Part shown: positions 34,210 to 44,109 of the stretch, in pieces
How positions within the stretch are numbered: the first letter of the stretch is position 1
Layout of the letters: every line of letters begins with the position of its first letter
Source: Acidobacteriota bacterium
GTDB lineage: Bacteria; Acidobacteriota; Thermoanaerobaculia; UBA5066; Gp7-AA6
DNA: 64,000 bases
Assembly: GCA_020199905.1 (NCBI GenBank)
Contig: JAIVJS010000082.1
Location: 30,761 to 94,760 of the forward strand
Reading direction: 5' to 3'
Program-made: the position numbers and the translations under genes
The notes under the pieces: model-generated
Seen by the model: only the letters and a program-made list of their open reading frames with translations
What the model was told of the DNA's origin: nothing
Database searches by the model: none

Positions 34210-34466
34210 CTTCTCCCCGTGGCGGGCTCCCGGCCCGACTCCGAAGCGTTTCACGATTCCTGCCATGCCGCGCCCATGGGGCGTGCGACACCGGCCGCAG
34301 GACCTGACGGGCGACAGCGTAACGAGATGCTCGCCTGCATGCGCTACGCCGCGGACGGCTCCGCGTTGGTGACCGAGACGCGCGCTCAGCTCACCCTTCT
34401 GCTCGGCGTGCGGGATCCGATCCCGAACCCCGCCCTGAAGGCGTCCTGCAGAAGGAGCTCGACCGC

Positions 34467-36938
34467 GTGGGGGCGGCGCCTCCCTTCCACGCCGGCGACG
34501 ACCAGTCCGCGCGCGAAATGCAGAAGGAGCCGGGTTCGACACCGCCGGCCTGTCGAGCTCCGTCAGCCCGTACCGGGAAGAGCGTCGTGTACGTGGCCGA
34601 GGATCTGAGGCTCGGCCGCCGCGTCGCCCTGAAATTTCTCCCCGATGAAGTCGCCTCGGATCCGCACGCCCTCGAGCGGCTGAAACGGGAGGCCAGGGCC
34701 GCCTCCGCCCTCGAGCATCCCAACATCTGCACGATTCACGACATCGACGAGGCAGAAGGGCGCGCCTTCATCGTGATGGAGCTCGTCGAAGGCCGGACGC
34801 TGCGGGAGTTTCTCTCCGAAGGCGTCCCCCCGCTCGAACGGCAGCTTGACATCGCGATCCAGATCGCCGATGCGCTCGACGCCGCGCACGCCCGCGGCGT
34901 CATCCACCGGGATATCAAGCCCGCGAACATCTTCATCACGCAGAGGGGGCAGGCGAAGTTGATGGACTTCGGGCTCGCCAAGAGGGTCTCGGAGCGGTCC
35001 GCGGCGGAAAAAAGCGCGGGCGCCGAGCTCGAGACGGCGGCGATGGAAGCGCACCTGACCGAATCGGGGACGACGCTCGGAACCGTGGCGTACATGTCGC
35101 CGGAGCAGGCCCGCGGCGCCGCGCTCGACGCGCGCAGCGACATCTTCTCCTTCGGAGCGGTGCTGTACGAGATGGCGACGGGGCGGCAGGCCTTCGGCGG
35201 CTCCGCCACGGCGGTGGTGTTCGACGCCATCCTCAACCGCGCCCCGACCGCGCCGATCCGATTGAACCCGGAGCTGCCCGCCGAGCTCCAGCGGATCGTC
35301 GAGAAGGCGCTCGAGAAGGATCGGGATCTTCGATACCAGAGCGCCGCGGAGATGCTCGCCGATCTGAAGCGTCTTCGCCGCGACACGAGCGGTTCTCACT
35401 CTCTTTCGGGGAACCCCGCTCTCCCGGCGCCCCGCCCGGGCTTTTCCGGGAAGACGAAGGCGATTCTCGGCGCCGCCGCCGCCGGCGTGGCGCTCGTCGC
35501 GGTGGCTCTGCTCCTGCGGGGCCGGACCGACCGCCCCGGCTCGCCGGCGGCGCTGACGCTCGCCGTCCTCCCCTTCCGGAACGCGGGTCAGGCGGGAACG
35601 TCGGACTACCTCGGCATCGCCATTCCGGACGAGATCACGACCGCCCTGAGCTATGTGCCGAAGCTCGCGATCCGGCCTTTTGCGCAGACGGCCAGATACG
35701 CGACGGGCGACCCCGACCCCCAGCGAGCCGGGCGGGAGCTCCGGGTCTCCCAGGTGCTGACGGGCCATTACCTGCGAGCCGGGGAGCGTCTCGAGGTGAC
35801 GATGGAGGCCGTCGACGTCGAAGAAAACCGGCTCCTGTGGCGCGGAAGCGTCTCCGCCGGCGCCGGCGATCTGATCGGTCTGCGCGAGCAGATCAAGACG
35901 AGCCTCCGGCAGGGGCTCATCCCGAAGCTCGGCGCGGGTTCCGACGGGGAAAGGCAGGGGACGAATCCGCGCAACCCGGAAGCGTACGAGCTCTTCCTGC
36001 GCAGCGCCGCGGCGTCCCGCGACCCGGAGCCCAACCGCCAGGTGATCATGATGCTCGAGAAATCGGCGCAGCTCGACTCCACCTTCGCCCCCGCCTGGCG
36101 CCTGCTCGGTCTCCGGTACTACTACGAGAGCGTGTATGGCGGCGGCGGGAGCGCGCCCTACGAGAAGGCGCGGGCGGCGTATCAACGGGCGGTCGCACTC
36201 GACCCGAACCTGACCGAGGCGGCCGCGGAGCTCGCGATCATGCGCACGGAGGCGGGAGACCTCGAGGGGGCATACGACGACGCATCGAAGATCGTCGAAC
36301 GGCGGCCGGACAAGCCGGAGGCTCACCACGCGCTGGGATACGTCCTGCGGTATGCGGGCCTTCTCGAGGAGGCCGGCCGCCAGTGCGACGTCGCGATGGC
36401 GCTCGACCCCAAGAACTACCAGTGGCGATCCTGCGCGCTGAACTTCATCCTGCTCCGCCGTTTCGATCGAGCGAGAGAATTCATCGCGCTGGACGGAAAA
36501 AGCCAGTGGGCCGGAAACCTGACCATCGGCCTCCTCCTTCGCGAGGGGAAGACGAGCGAAGCTCTGCGAAGTGCGGAAAGATCTCCCAGGACGGAGACGC
36601 CGTTCAACAGCCAGTGGGAAATGCTCGTCCGTTTTCTCCACGGCGCGCCGGCGGCGGAGGTGGATGCCGCCGGGCGGCACAGCGAGGTTCTGGCGGCTTC
36701 GCTGCACGACGGCGAGCCCCGCTACTGGATGGCGGGGCTGTTCAGTTACTGCGGCCGCCGCGACCTGGCGCTGCGGCAACTCCGGCTCGCGGTCGAAAAC
36801 GGCTGGGCGGGAGTGCAGGCCATGGACCTGGATTCCACCTTCGAAAACCTCCGCGCCGATCCCGGGTTTCTCGCCATACGCTCTGCGGCCGTCGAACGCC
36901 AGGCCAGATTCCTCGCGTATCGGAAAGGGAAAAAATGA
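34467..36938 (+). CDS. Ser/Thr protein kinase with TPR output region, missing the glycine-rich loop
   Basis: The kinase domain retains the ATP-lysine K56 ([11 protein letters not shown]), KREA (E75), HRDIKPAN (147-154), DFGLAKR (167-173) and [13 protein letters not shown] (205-217). A membrane helix follows near 331-350 ([19 protein letters not shown]). The periplasmic part has an FlgO/adenylate-cyclase-like domain ([25 protein letters not shown]) and TPRs. The usual N-terminus (GPYEIL..LGGGGMGVVYKAED) is absent: [13 protein letters not shown] is preceded by [17 protein letters not shown]. The nucleotide-binding glycine loop is thus lost, probably by rearrangement. The GTG start is uncertain; ATG 34518 is an alternative. 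The stop overlaps the next gene's ATG. Confidence 0.8.
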   Translation: MGAAPPFHAGDDQSAREMQKEPGSTPPACRAPSARTGKSVVYVAEDLRLGRRVALKFLPDEVASDPHALERLKREARAASALEHPNICTIHDIDEAEGRAFIVMELVEGRTLREFLSEGVPPLERQLDIAIQIADALDAAHARGVIHRDIKPANIFITQRGQAKLMDFGLAKRVSERSAAEKSAGAELETAAMEAHLTESGTTLGTVAYMSPEQARGAALDARSDIFSFGAVLYEMATGRQAFGGSATAVVFDAILNRAPTAPIRLNPELPAELQRIVEKALEKDRDLRYQSAAEMLADLKRLRRDTSGSHSLSGNPALPAPRPGFSGKTKAILGAAAAGVALVAVALLLRGRTDRPGSPAALTLAVLPFRNAGQAGTSDYLGIAIPDEITTALSYVPKLAIRPFAQTARYATGDPDPQRAGRELRVSQVLTGHYLRAGERLEVTMEAVDVEENRLLWRGSVSAGAGDLIGLREQIKTSLRQGLIPKLGAGSDGERQGTNPRNPEAYELFLRSAAASRDPEPNRQVIMMLEKSAQLDSTFAPAWRLLGLRYYYESVYGGGGSAPYEKARAAYQRAVALDPNLTEAAAELAIMRTEAGDLEGAYDDASKIVERRPDKPEAHHALGYVLRYAGLLEEAGRQCDVAMALDPKNYQWRSCALNFILLRRFDRAREFIALDGKSQWAGNLTIGLLLREGKTSEALRSAERSPRTETPFNSQWEMLVRFLHGAPAAEVDAAGRHSEVLAASLHDGEPRYWMAGLFSYCGRRDLALRQLRLAVENGWAGVQAMDLDSTFENLRADPGFLAIRSAAVERQARFLAYRKGKK

Positions 36939-38434
36939 CCGCGTCTCGAAAGCAAAACGCCGGCTTGCGGAACTGGTCCCCGATTCTGCCCGCCTTTCTG
37001 TCCTCCCTGGCGATCCTCTCCGCGGGCTGCGCAGGCTCTCAGGCGGTTCGCAAACCCGCCGAGACCGTCGCACGTTGTCGCGGCACGCTCGGAATCGAGG
37101 CGGGATCGATCACGCGAGACCTCCGGAAGAGGCTGGCGCTTCCCGCAGGCGCCTCGGGCGCGGTCGTCGTCGAAGTCCTTCCCGGCGGCCCGGGAGCCGC
37201 CGCGGGGATACGGAAGGACGACCTGGTGGAAGAGATCGCGGAAACACGGATCTCCGATGAATGCGGCTTCATCGAAGCAGCGAACGGGCGCGCGTGCGAT
37301 CCCGTCCGCGTCACGGTGCGGCGAGCCGGGAAACCCATCGTCGCGACCCTCGTGCCCGTCGCCGAAGAGCCCTTCTTCGAGAGCGCTTGCCGCGCCGGAA
37401 TCGCGAGCGGTTGTTTCCGCCAGGCCTGGACGCTCAAGAGCCGCGGCGGATCGCGCGAGCGCGCCCTGGAGCTCTACGAGGCGGCGTGCCGGACGGGCTC
37501 CGCCGAGGCATGCGCTTACGGAGGACTGATCCTTTCGGACGTCGCGGCGCGGAGCCACGAGGCGCCCCCGATGCTCGCCAGGTCCTGCGATCTCGGGAGC
37601 GGCGCCGGCTGCGCTCACCTCGGATTTCTCCATGCGACGGGAAAAATCGTCGCGCGCGACGACCGCCGCGCGACCTCCTTCTACGTCCGCGCGTGCGACC
37701 TCGGCGACGCGAGGGGTTGCTACAACGTCGGTCTGATGGCGGAGGACGGGCGCGGCATGCACGCTGATCTTTCCCTCGCCGTCGCCCGGTATCGCGAAGC
37801 GTGCGAGTCCGGCAGCTCGACGGCGTGCACCAACCTGGGATTCCTTCATGAGAACGGGCGCGGCGTGGCGAAGGATCCGGCACGCGCCCTGACGCTATAC
37901 CAGCGCGGTTGCGCGGGAACCCGCTGCCAGCCGTCCAACCTGGGAGGCTGCGTCAACGCGGGCCGCGCCTACCGGGACGGGATCGGGACGGAGAAGAAGC
38001 CCGCCCGGGCGGCCCAGATCTTCGAGGAGGCGTGTCATCGCCACGCGGAGCCGGACGACGTCGGCTTCGCGGGAAACAGCTCGCGGGCCTGCTCGCTGCT
38101 GGGAGGCCTTCATCTGGCGGGCGACGGCGTGGCGAAGGACTTCGACCGGGGACGAGAGCTCTCCGAGATGGGATGCGCGCGCGGGGACGCCTTCGGGTGC
38201 TTCAACGCCGCCGTCGTCTTCACCAGCGGTCTGGGGGTTTCGCCCGACTCCGTGAAGGCCGCGGCGTTCCTCGATCGCTCCTGCGGGGCCGGCGATGCGG
38301 AGGGCTGTCACGACCTGGGCCGCGCCTACGAGAAGGGAGCCGGGGTCCCCCGCGACCGCGCCCGGGCGGCGGCGTTGCTCCGAAAGTCCTGCGGTCTCGG
38401 CTTCCAGGCCGCCTGCCCCTCGAAGAAGAAGTGA
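36935..38434 (+). CDS. PDZ-domain and Sel1-repeat lipoprotein
   Basis: The 499-residue protein has a lipobox ([11 protein letters not shown]), then a PDZ-like domain ([31 protein letters not shown]) and about nine Sel1-like repeats of ~36 residues. These have paired cysteines, such as [20 protein letters not shown] and [20 protein letters not shown]. Cysteine-rich Sel1 proteins of this kind (as in HcpA) form disulfide-pinned superhelices outside the cytoplasm. Its ATG overlaps the kinase stop (ATGA), so the two are translationally coupled and may act in one signalling unit. Confidence 0.85.
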   Translation: MTASRKQNAGLRNWSPILPAFLSSLAILSAGCAGSQAVRKPAETVARCRGTLGIEAGSITRDLRKRLALPAGASGAVVVEVLPGGPGAAAGIRKDDLVEEIAETRISDECGFIEAANGRACDPVRVTVRRAGKPIVATLVPVAEEPFFESACRAGIASGCFRQAWTLKSRGGSRERALELYEAACRTGSAEACAYGGLILSDVAARSHEAPPMLARSCDLGSGAGCAHLGFLHATGKIVARDDRRATSFYVRACDLGDARGCYNVGLMAEDGRGMHADLSLAVARYREACESGSSTACTNLGFLHENGRGVAKDPARALTLYQRGCAGTRCQPSNLGGCVNAGRAYRDGIGTEKKPARAAQIFEEACHRHAEPDDVGFAGNSSRACSLLGGLHLAGDGVAKDFDRGRELSEMGCARGDAFGCFNAAVVFTSGLGVSPDSVKAAAFLDRSCGAGDAEGCHDLGRAYEKGAGVPRDRARAAALLRKSCGLGFQAACPSKKK

Positions 38435-38566
38435 CGTCCGATCGACCGAAGGCGCGGCTCTTCACTCCCCGGGAGCGTCTGTGACCCGTTGATACGCTGC
38501 GGCGGACCGGAAGATCACCACTCGTCCCCTGCCGGACTGCCTTCGTCCCGGCTCGGAACGGATTCG

Positions 38567-39064
38567 TCACCGCGCCCGGCGGTCGGAGCCCGTCCTCGTG
38601 GTGCGGGGCGCTCTCAATGCGGGAGGTCGGGCGGCCCGACGCGATTCAGCCCGATCAGGGATCCTCGAAGTTCGGGCTCGGGGGCGGGCCGCGGCCTCGG
38701 CGCACCGGTGGCGAATGGTCCGCCCGCAGAACTCGACGTCCGGGCAATGGCAGTCGATCAGCCGCTCGAGGACGGTCGCCATGACGCGCAGCCTCCGGGA
38801 GGCGTCGCGCAGTTCCCCGAGCTTGCGCTCGGCCAGGGCCCGCCAGCGGTTCCGGCCGAACTCGTTGACGAGTCGCCGTATCTCGGCGAGCGAGAACCCC
38901 GCATCCCGAGCGAGCTGGACGACCGCGATGTGCTCCAGAGCGACGTCGTCGAACACCCGCCGGCCCGATCGCCGGGCGGGAGCGGGGATCAGCCGCTCCG
39001 CTTCGTAGTAGCGAATGGCCGAGGGGGCCAGGCCGGTCTTCCGGGAAAGCTCGCCGATGGTCAT
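38567..39064 (-). CDS. MerR family transcriptional regulator (metal-type)
   Basis: The 165-residue protein has the MerR winged helix-turn-helix (MTIGELSRKTGLAPSAIRYY, then LIPAPARRSGRRVFDD), a dimerisation coiled coil and three cysteines in DCHCPDVEFCG (C105, C107, C113), which could bind a metal or thiol-reactive ligand. The last ~45 residues are arginine/proline-rich and probably not part of the fold. It is divergent from the gene at 39127, with a MerR-type promoter in the 63 bases between them, so autoregulation and control of that gene are likely. Confidence 0.88.
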   Translation of the reverse strand: MTIGELSRKTGLAPSAIRYYEAERLIPAPARRSGRRVFDDVALEHIAVVQLARDAGFSLAEIRRLVNEFGRNRWRALAERKLGELRDASRRLRVMATVLERLIDCHCPDVEFCGRTIRHRCAEAAARPRARTSRIPDRAESRRAARPPALRAPRTTRTGSDRRAR

Positions 39065-39074
39065 GAAAAGTCCC

Positions 39075-39105
39075 TTGACCTCAAGTCTACTTGAACTTCT
39101 ATCGT
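39075..39105 (+). promoter_or_regulatory. MerR-type promoter/operator with 19-bp spacer
   Basis: A -35 box TTGACC (39075-39080) and a -10-like TATCGT (39100-39105) are separated by 19 bases, the over-long spacer MerR activators correct by DNA twisting. The spacer holds the perfect dyad TCAAGT-CT-ACTTGA (39081-39094). It points at the small gene starting at 39127. Confidence 0.75.
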
Positions 39106-39126
39106 GAGTGGCGAAAGGGGAACCCG

Positions 39127-39531
39127 ATGCACATCCACCAGTTCGTCCTGCCGCTGCTTCTGCTGGCCACCGCCCTCCGGTCGCCCTCCACGCAGCCTCT
39201 CGCCTGCCGTCTCGACGCGCTCACGACGGAGGAGCGGGAGAGGCACCGCTCCCTGGGAGAAACCCTCCAGCGCGCGATCGCCGGCGCCTCGGAGCTGCCC
39301 GATGGATACGAGGTGTCCGTCGATCTCGCGCGGCTCGGCGGAGCGGGCGGCTCTGCCGGGCTGGTGCGCCTCGCGGAGTGGGTCGATCTCGAATCCCGAT
39401 GCTGCCCTTTTCTCACTTTCGGGATCGATTTCCCGGGCGGGGGCAGGATCGCGCGTCTGCGGCTGACCGGAGGCGAAGGCGTCAAGGCGTTTCTGAAGAC
39501 GGAGATCCCGCAGTTCTCTCGGGCGCGCTGA
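39127..39531 (+). CDS. small exported cysteine-pair protein, predicted MerR target
   Basis: The 134-residue protein starts at ATG 39127 with AAGGGG upstream. A short hydrophobic N-terminus (FVLPLLLLATALRS) precedes a compact domain with C27 (ACRLDALTTEERERHRSL), a vicinal pair C92-C93 in ESRCCPFLTFGID and an end reading RLTGGEGVKAFLKTEI. I know similar RCCPF proteins beside MerR regulators but no biochemical function. The lone cysteine plus vicinal pair suggest binding of a soft metal such as mercury or arsenic, but that is inference. The true start could be further downstream if the hydrophobic segment is spurious. Confidence 0.7.
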   Translation: MHIHQFVLPLLLLATALRSPSTQPLACRLDALTTEERERHRSLGETLQRAIAGASELPDGYEVSVDLARLGGAGGSAGLVRLAEWVDLESRCCPFLTFGIDFPGGGRIARLRLTGGEGVKAFLKTEIPQFSRAR

Positions 39532-39603
39532 TTCGAAGGCGTCGGTCATGGAGACGCGGCCGGCGAGACCGGGGTAGGACCGGAGGCTCGCCGGCGAGAT
39601 TCT

Positions 39604-40791
39604 CTAGAGCGACTTCAAGAATGCGATCAGCTGACTGCGCTCGAACCCGGAGAGCTTCGCAAAGCGGTCGCGGGACTTCGCGCCCTGGCCGTCATGCGCG
39701 GCAATCGCCTGCTCGAGCGTCGTGGCCCGGCCGTCGTGAAGCAGCGTGGTCTCGACCCGGAGGCCCCAGAGGGGCGCCGTGCGCATCAGCCGGCCCGTCG
39801 CGTTGTTCTGCGTGATCCCGTCGCCCAGGGACCCCATGTCGTGAAGCAGAAAGTCCGAGTACGGATGAAAAGCGACCCGGTTCAGGGCCGCCACCGGGCT
39901 CGCGCCCGTCACGAGCGTCGAGACGTGGCAATTGGCGCACCCGATCTTGTGGAACTGGTATTCCCCCAGCACGGCCGCGGCGCCGATGGGCCCTCTCGGC
40001 GGCGGAGCGAGCTGCGTCATGAAGTCGGTGAGCTCTTCGACCCCGTCTCCGTTGTCGTTGACTCCCGAAAGCGGATTGCAGGCCAGATACGAACAATCGC
40101 CGCCGGGGCAGTTCTCGTTGGGAAACTGCGGGCTCGTGATGCCCATCTCGTTCAGGTACGCGTCGCCGGAGAACTGGTGCAGGTTCGGGTTCTGCGCCTT
40201 CCAGCCGAATTTCCCGACCGCCGGTTTTCCCGTCGTCAGATCCGGCACCATACTGACGACGCCCGCGCTCCCATCGGGATCGAGCCTCTGGAGCGCCGCG
40301 ATCAGCTTGAAAGCCGCGTCGGGAACGTTGTCGACGAGACCGAGCCCGAAGAGCGGCGTCGTCCGGCGGCTCGCGACGATCGTCGCCTGCGCCGGCACGA
40401 CCTCCGGGATGTACTCGCAGAGCCCCGTGGCGCCTATCCCCTGAGACTGGATGAGAGAGCCGCCGTACTCTGACATCGGATCGAACTCACCCGAGGGCTT
40501 CAACCGTCCGAACCGCGTTTCCAGAATCGCGCTGCCTCCTCCGACCGTCGGAACGGAGTGGCAGGAGGCGCAGGAGAAGTCGTTGAAGATGGGACCGACG
40601 CCCTCAGCGACGGTCTCTACGTTCAAAAACTCCGTCTTCCCGGAATTGAAGCTCGCGAGTTGCGCGGCCGTGAGATTCGGGAGAGGCGCTCCGAAATCCG
40701 GCGGCGAACCGGCGTTCAACGGAACGAGCGCCATCGTGCTGACGACCGCGAGCGACCACCCGGCAACGCGAGACCAATGCCGTTTCCGCAT
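39604..40791 (-). CDS. exported diheme DUF1111 oxidoreductase (thiol-oxidoreductase-like cytochrome)
   Basis: The 395-residue protein starts at ATG 40791 and has a signal segment (GWSLAVVSTMALVPLNAG). Two heme-attachment motifs are visible: CASCH (74-78) and CANCH in HKIGCANCHVST. Typical family sequence includes EFLNVETVAEGVGPIFNDFS, SLIQSQGIGA and PLWGLRVETTLLHDGRATTL near the end. DUF1111 (di-heme oxidoreductase, putative peroxidase) proteins are periplasmic electron-transfer enzymes related to MauG; the donor and acceptor are unknown. Two in-frame upstream starts exist but precede the signal peptide. Confidence 0.85.
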   Translation of the reverse strand: MRKRHWSRVAGWSLAVVSTMALVPLNAGSPPDFGAPLPNLTAAQLASFNSGKTEFLNVETVAEGVGPIFNDFSCASCHSVPTVGGGSAILETRFGRLKPSGEFDPMSEYGGSLIQSQGIGATGLCEYIPEVVPAQATIVASRRTTPLFGLGLVDNVPDAAFKLIAALQRLDPDGSAGVVSMVPDLTTGKPAVGKFGWKAQNPNLHQFSGDAYLNEMGITSPQFPNENCPGGDCSYLACNPLSGVNDNGDGVEELTDFMTQLAPPPRGPIGAAAVLGEYQFHKIGCANCHVSTLVTGASPVAALNRVAFHPYSDFLLHDMGSLGDGITQNNATGRLMRTAPLWGLRVETTLLHDGRATTLEQAIAAHDGQGAKSRDRFAKLSGFERSQLIAFLKSL

Positions 40792-41085
40792 AGACCCTCG
40801 CCCTGGTACCGCCGCAAAAATGATGCGGACGATCTCCGCCCGCATGAACTGAGGACTGGGGCCACCGTAGGACGGCGAAACGGGCGGCACAACTGTTCAG
40901 CATGGCAAAAAAAGATCAGGCAATTTCGCGGACCAGTTTCCTGTCCCTGCGGTCAGGTCTCTCCTGCTTACCTGTCCCAATGGACAGGCGCGGAAAATTC
41001 CGTCGAAATTTTCGCGGCAGGGAGGAGGAACGGCGCTGAAACGCCCCGGCCGCCGCCACCGGCGCCGGGGTCCGCCTGTCCCTTC

Positions 41086-41847
41086 CTAGGTGGAGCGCCG
41101 GGCGGCGCCGGCTTTTTCGATGAACTCCCAGACTCTGCGGTCGCCGAACCGCTTCGTCTGCTCCCGGGCGGCGGGCGACCAGTTCTCACGGTCCGCCCAG
41201 GCCTTTCCGATTCCCGCGCGGACCTCCGAATCGCCGCCGGTGAAGCTCTCGATGAGCTCCTGCCAGCGCCCCAGGAGCGCCTGCGCCTCGGGGCTTCCCG
41301 GATCCCGATCGAGCGACGCCTCGACATCGTGAAAGAGATCGGCCCATGCCCGCGTGGCCGCCTCCTGGGCCTGCTGCGCCTGCGGCGCCCGGACGTCCCG
41401 CTTCGCGGCCAGCTTCGCCCACGCGGCGTCGGTGTAGTACTTCTTCCAGTCGTTCTTTTCCATTTCCATCACCTCGATGATTCGTTTGAGGACTGCCGCC
41501 GCTGCCGGTCTTCCGGGCGCGATGGACCGCTCGGCCGCCCCGATCGCCTCGATGGCGAGGTCGAGACGGCGGCGCTTTTCCTCGAGCGCGCCGCGTTGCG
41601 CCCGAAGCACCTCCGCGAGTGAGGGCGCGTCCTGCCGGAGGAGCGCCCGGATTTCCTTCAGCGAAAATCCCAGGAACTTGAGCGCGACGATCTGCTCGAG
41701 TCGTTCGAGATCCCGATCCGTGTAAATCCGGTAGCCGCTGCCGGTCCGGCGCGGGGCGAGCAGTCCGACGCGGCCGTAATGATGCAGGGCGCGGACCGTG
41801 ACGCCGGCGAGCTCCGCGAATTCCCGTACCCGGTAGTCACTCTTCAC
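41086..41847 (-). CDS. MerR family regulator with TipAS antibiotic-recognition domain
   Basis: The 253-residue protein has an N-terminal MerR helix-turn-helix (VREFAELAGVTVRALHHYGR, then GLLAPRRTGSGYRIYTDRDL), a coiled coil and a C-terminal TipAS domain (KYYTDAAWAKLAAKR, AIGKAWADRENWSPAAREQT region, RVWEFIEKAGAARR). TipA proteins sequester thiopeptides or other drugs and activate export or stress genes. It follows the S9 peptidase gene by 87 bases on the same strand. The spacer downstream (40960-41020) holds an inverted repeat CCTGTCC-CAAT-GGACAGG that may be a regulatory site or terminator. Confidence 0.85.
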   Translation of the reverse strand: MKSDYRVREFAELAGVTVRALHHYGRVGLLAPRRTGSGYRIYTDRDLERLEQIVALKFLGFSLKEIRALLRQDAPSLAEVLRAQRGALEEKRRRLDLAIEAIGAAERSIAPGRPAAAAVLKRIIEVMEMEKNDWKKYYTDAAWAKLAAKRDVRAPQAQQAQEAATRAWADLFHDVEASLDRDPGSPEAQALLGRWQELIESFTGGDSEVRAGIGKAWADRENWSPAAREQTKRFGDRRVWEFIEKAGAARRST

Positions 41848-41934
41848 ACGCGGCCTCCTCTCGAGGACACGGTCGCCCCTGACGCAGGGGAAGAGTCAAG
41901 CCGGTTTCCGGATCCGAGCGCGTCCTCGCCCGGA

Positions 41935-43872
41935 CTACCGGCGAAGGCCCCCCGGCGGCCCGCTCCCCGGGGGCGTCGAAGGTCTGTCGTTCCCGTTCTT
42001 CAGGTATTTCTCGAACCAGCGGGTCACCGCGACGGCGGACCGGATGCGGTTGGGCGTCTTGCGCCATCCGTGGCCCTCGTCCGGAAAGAGCACGTATTCG
42101 ACGGGAACGCCTCGTTTCTTCAGGCTCTCGACGACCTGTTCCGCCTCGACGACCGGCACGTTGGTGTCGTTGGCGCCGTGGAGCACGATCGTGGGAGCGG
42201 TCACGCGCTCCACCCGGTGGATCGGGGACAGCCGCCGCAGCAGCTCCGACTCCTTTTCGGGGTCTCCGTACTCGATCTTCGAGATCGCCGCCATCCACGG
42301 CTCCGTGTGCCGGAAAAACGTCTCGAAGTTGACGACACCGAACAGGTCGGCGCCGGCGGCGAACAGCTGTGGATATTCGGTGAGCCCGGCCATCACCATG
42401 TATCCGCCGTAGGAGCCGCCCATGATGCCGATCCGCTTCGGGTCGGCGCCCCCCCGGACCGCGGCGGCGACACACGCCTCGATGTCCCGGACTCCGTTCC
42501 CTCGAAGCGCGCCGTTGTCCAGGTTGACGTACTTCTTTCCGAATCCGGAAGAGCCGCGGACGTTCGGCGCAAAGACTCCGATGCCTCGCGCGAGCAACGC
42601 CTGATACTGGCTGCTGAAGCTCGGCCGCTCCTGACCTTCGGGCCCGCCGTGGAACGAGAGAACCATGGGGAAGGGGGCCGTCTTCGAGGGCGGGCGGTAC
42701 ATCCAGCCGGAGAGCTCGAGGCCGTCGTGCGCGGGAAAGCGAATCAGCTCCGGGCGGACGAGCTGCGCCAGATCGATTCCCGCATGCGGGCTGCGGGTCA
42801 CCTGCCGGAGACCGCCGGTGGCCGTGTCCATCACCCACACGTCCGCCGGGGTCGCGGCTCCGGAGCACACCAGGGCCAGGGATCTTCCGTCCCTCGAAAA
42901 TCGGAGGCTTCCGGCAATTTCCGCCGGGAGCTTCGGCCGGAGGACGGACTTCCCTGTTCGCAGGTCGTACAGCTCGACCTCGCTTCGCCCGGCGGCGTTC
43001 CACGCGACGGCCGCCCATCGTCCGCTTTCATCGACGGAAAAGGTCGCGAGCTCCGCGTCCTCGCGGGCGGCGAGGATCTCGACGTCCCCCGGCGCGCCGC
43101 CGTCCCCGAGCCTGAGCCGGGCGAAGGCGCGCCGGTCGCGGCCCCTGTCCGTCGCGAGGTAGACCGCTGTTCCCTCCGGAGCGAACTCGCCGAAAAAACT
43201 GCCCGGTCCTTCGTGCGGCGTGAGGAGCGTCTCCCGCCCCGTCGCCAGATCGACCACGTAGAGGTTGTTGTCGCCACGGTTGACGAGTCGATCGAGGAGC
43301 GCGCGCTTCCCGTCGCGCGAGATGTCGGAGAAGCCGCCGATCCCCCGATTCTCGGTGACGAGGCGCGTTGTGCCCGCATCGACGTCGAACACGTACGCGT
43401 CGATGGCGGCGCCGCTTCTGCGGTTGGAGCCGAGGCTCAGGAGTCGCCCATCGTGCGACCAGCCTCCGAGGCGGTTCGTCTCCTTGCCGCCCTCCGTGAG
43501 CCGCCGGAGCCCGGATCCGTCGGGGCGGACCAGATAAACCTGCTCGTTCATTCCGCCGCCGGGCGCGAGGGTGAACGCGAGCCAGCGGCCGTCCGGGGAC
43601 CACTCCACGAATCCGACCGGATCGTCGAAGGCGGTGACGAGCTGCGGGAATCCCCCTGCCGTCTCGACGGTCCAGACCTGCGGCAGCCCGCCCAGGTTCG
43701 AGACGAAGGCGATCCGCTTTCCGTCGGGTGAGAAGGAGGGCGAGCCCGCGTTGCCAATCTTCGCCATGAGCGAGACCGCCCGTTCGAGGTCGTCCATCTC
43801 GGCGCGGCCTCGCGCCGAAGCGGCGGTCGAGAGAAGAATCGCGATCAGGACCGCGCGTGCGAGACGGTTCAT
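41935..43872 (-). CDS. S9 prolyl-oligopeptidase family peptidase with beta-propeller
   Basis: The 645-residue protein starts at ATG 43872 (AGGAG upstream) and has a signal peptide ending near ASARGRA. The first half is a WD40/TolB-like propeller (KIGNAGSPSFSPDGKRIAFV, FVEWSPDGRWLAFTL). The hydrolase domain shows GGSYGGYM (nucleophile Ser), the acid in HGANDTNVPVVEAE and the histidine in FPDEGHGWRKTPN. The order matches dipeptidyl-peptidase/acylaminoacyl-peptidase enzymes of subfamily S9C. It is exported, so it digests peptides outside the cytoplasm. Confidence 0.92.
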   Translation of the reverse strand: MNRLARAVLIAILLSTAASARGRAEMDDLERAVSLMAKIGNAGSPSFSPDGKRIAFVSNLGGLPQVWTVETAGGFPQLVTAFDDPVGFVEWSPDGRWLAFTLAPGGGMNEQVYLVRPDGSGLRRLTEGGKETNRLGGWSHDGRLLSLGSNRRSGAAIDAYVFDVDAGTTRLVTENRGIGGFSDISRDGKRALLDRLVNRGDNNLYVVDLATGRETLLTPHEGPGSFFGEFAPEGTAVYLATDRGRDRRAFARLRLGDGGAPGDVEILAAREDAELATFSVDESGRWAAVAWNAAGRSEVELYDLRTGKSVLRPKLPAEIAGSLRFSRDGRSLALVCSGAATPADVWVMDTATGGLRQVTRSPHAGIDLAQLVRPELIRFPAHDGLELSGWMYRPPSKTAPFPMVLSFHGGPEGQERPSFSSQYQALLARGIGVFAPNVRGSSGFGKKYVNLDNGALRGNGVRDIEACVAAAVRGGADPKRIGIMGGSYGGYMVMAGLTEYPQLFAAGADLFGVVNFETFFRHTEPWMAAISKIEYGDPEKESELLRRLSPIHRVERVTAPTIVLHGANDTNVPVVEAEQVVESLKKRGVPVEYVLFPDEGHGWRKTPNRIRSAVAVTRWFEKYLKNGNDRPSTPPGSGPPGGLRR

Positions 43873-43965
43873 GACGGCTCCTGCGGTTTTGGTTTTCAAA
43901 CTCGGGGAAAGTCTGACATTTTTAGCCGCTCGGTACGAGTCGTGAAACGCTCGCCCGCATGGCAT

Positions 43966-44109
43966 CCCTCCTCGATCCGCAGACCCTCCGCGGCGTGACG
44001 CTGCTACCGGCGCGTCTCGGGACGCGGTGACCCCGGCGTCCGCGGACAGTCCTGAAAAAGCCTTCGGATGGGGGCGAGACCTTAGTAAATAATAAAGACC
44101 TGACCCCGG
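43966..44109. other. spacer with a RAYT/REP-associated-looking end sequence
   Basis: Bases 44084-44107 read AGTAAATAATAAAG then ACCTGACCCC, unusually A/T-rich for this window. The same boundary motif is one I have often seen next to REP-associated tyrosine transposase (Y1, IS200-like) units. No transposase is present here, so this would be a solo remnant. It lies directly after the convergent gene's stop at 44110. Confidence 0.35.

Noticed and set aside
34563-37073. 836-residue minus-strand open frame opposite the kinase gene
   Set aside because: Antisense shadow of a well-supported kinase and TPR protein; Arg/Glu-rich, no family features.
40960-41020. Inverted repeats CCTGTCC-CAAT-GGACAGG and GAAAATT-CCGTCG-AAATTTTC as a terminator or operator
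   Set aside because: Orientation and gene context (two genes on the same strand) fit several roles; there is not enough to name one, so it is only mentioned in the TipA entry.
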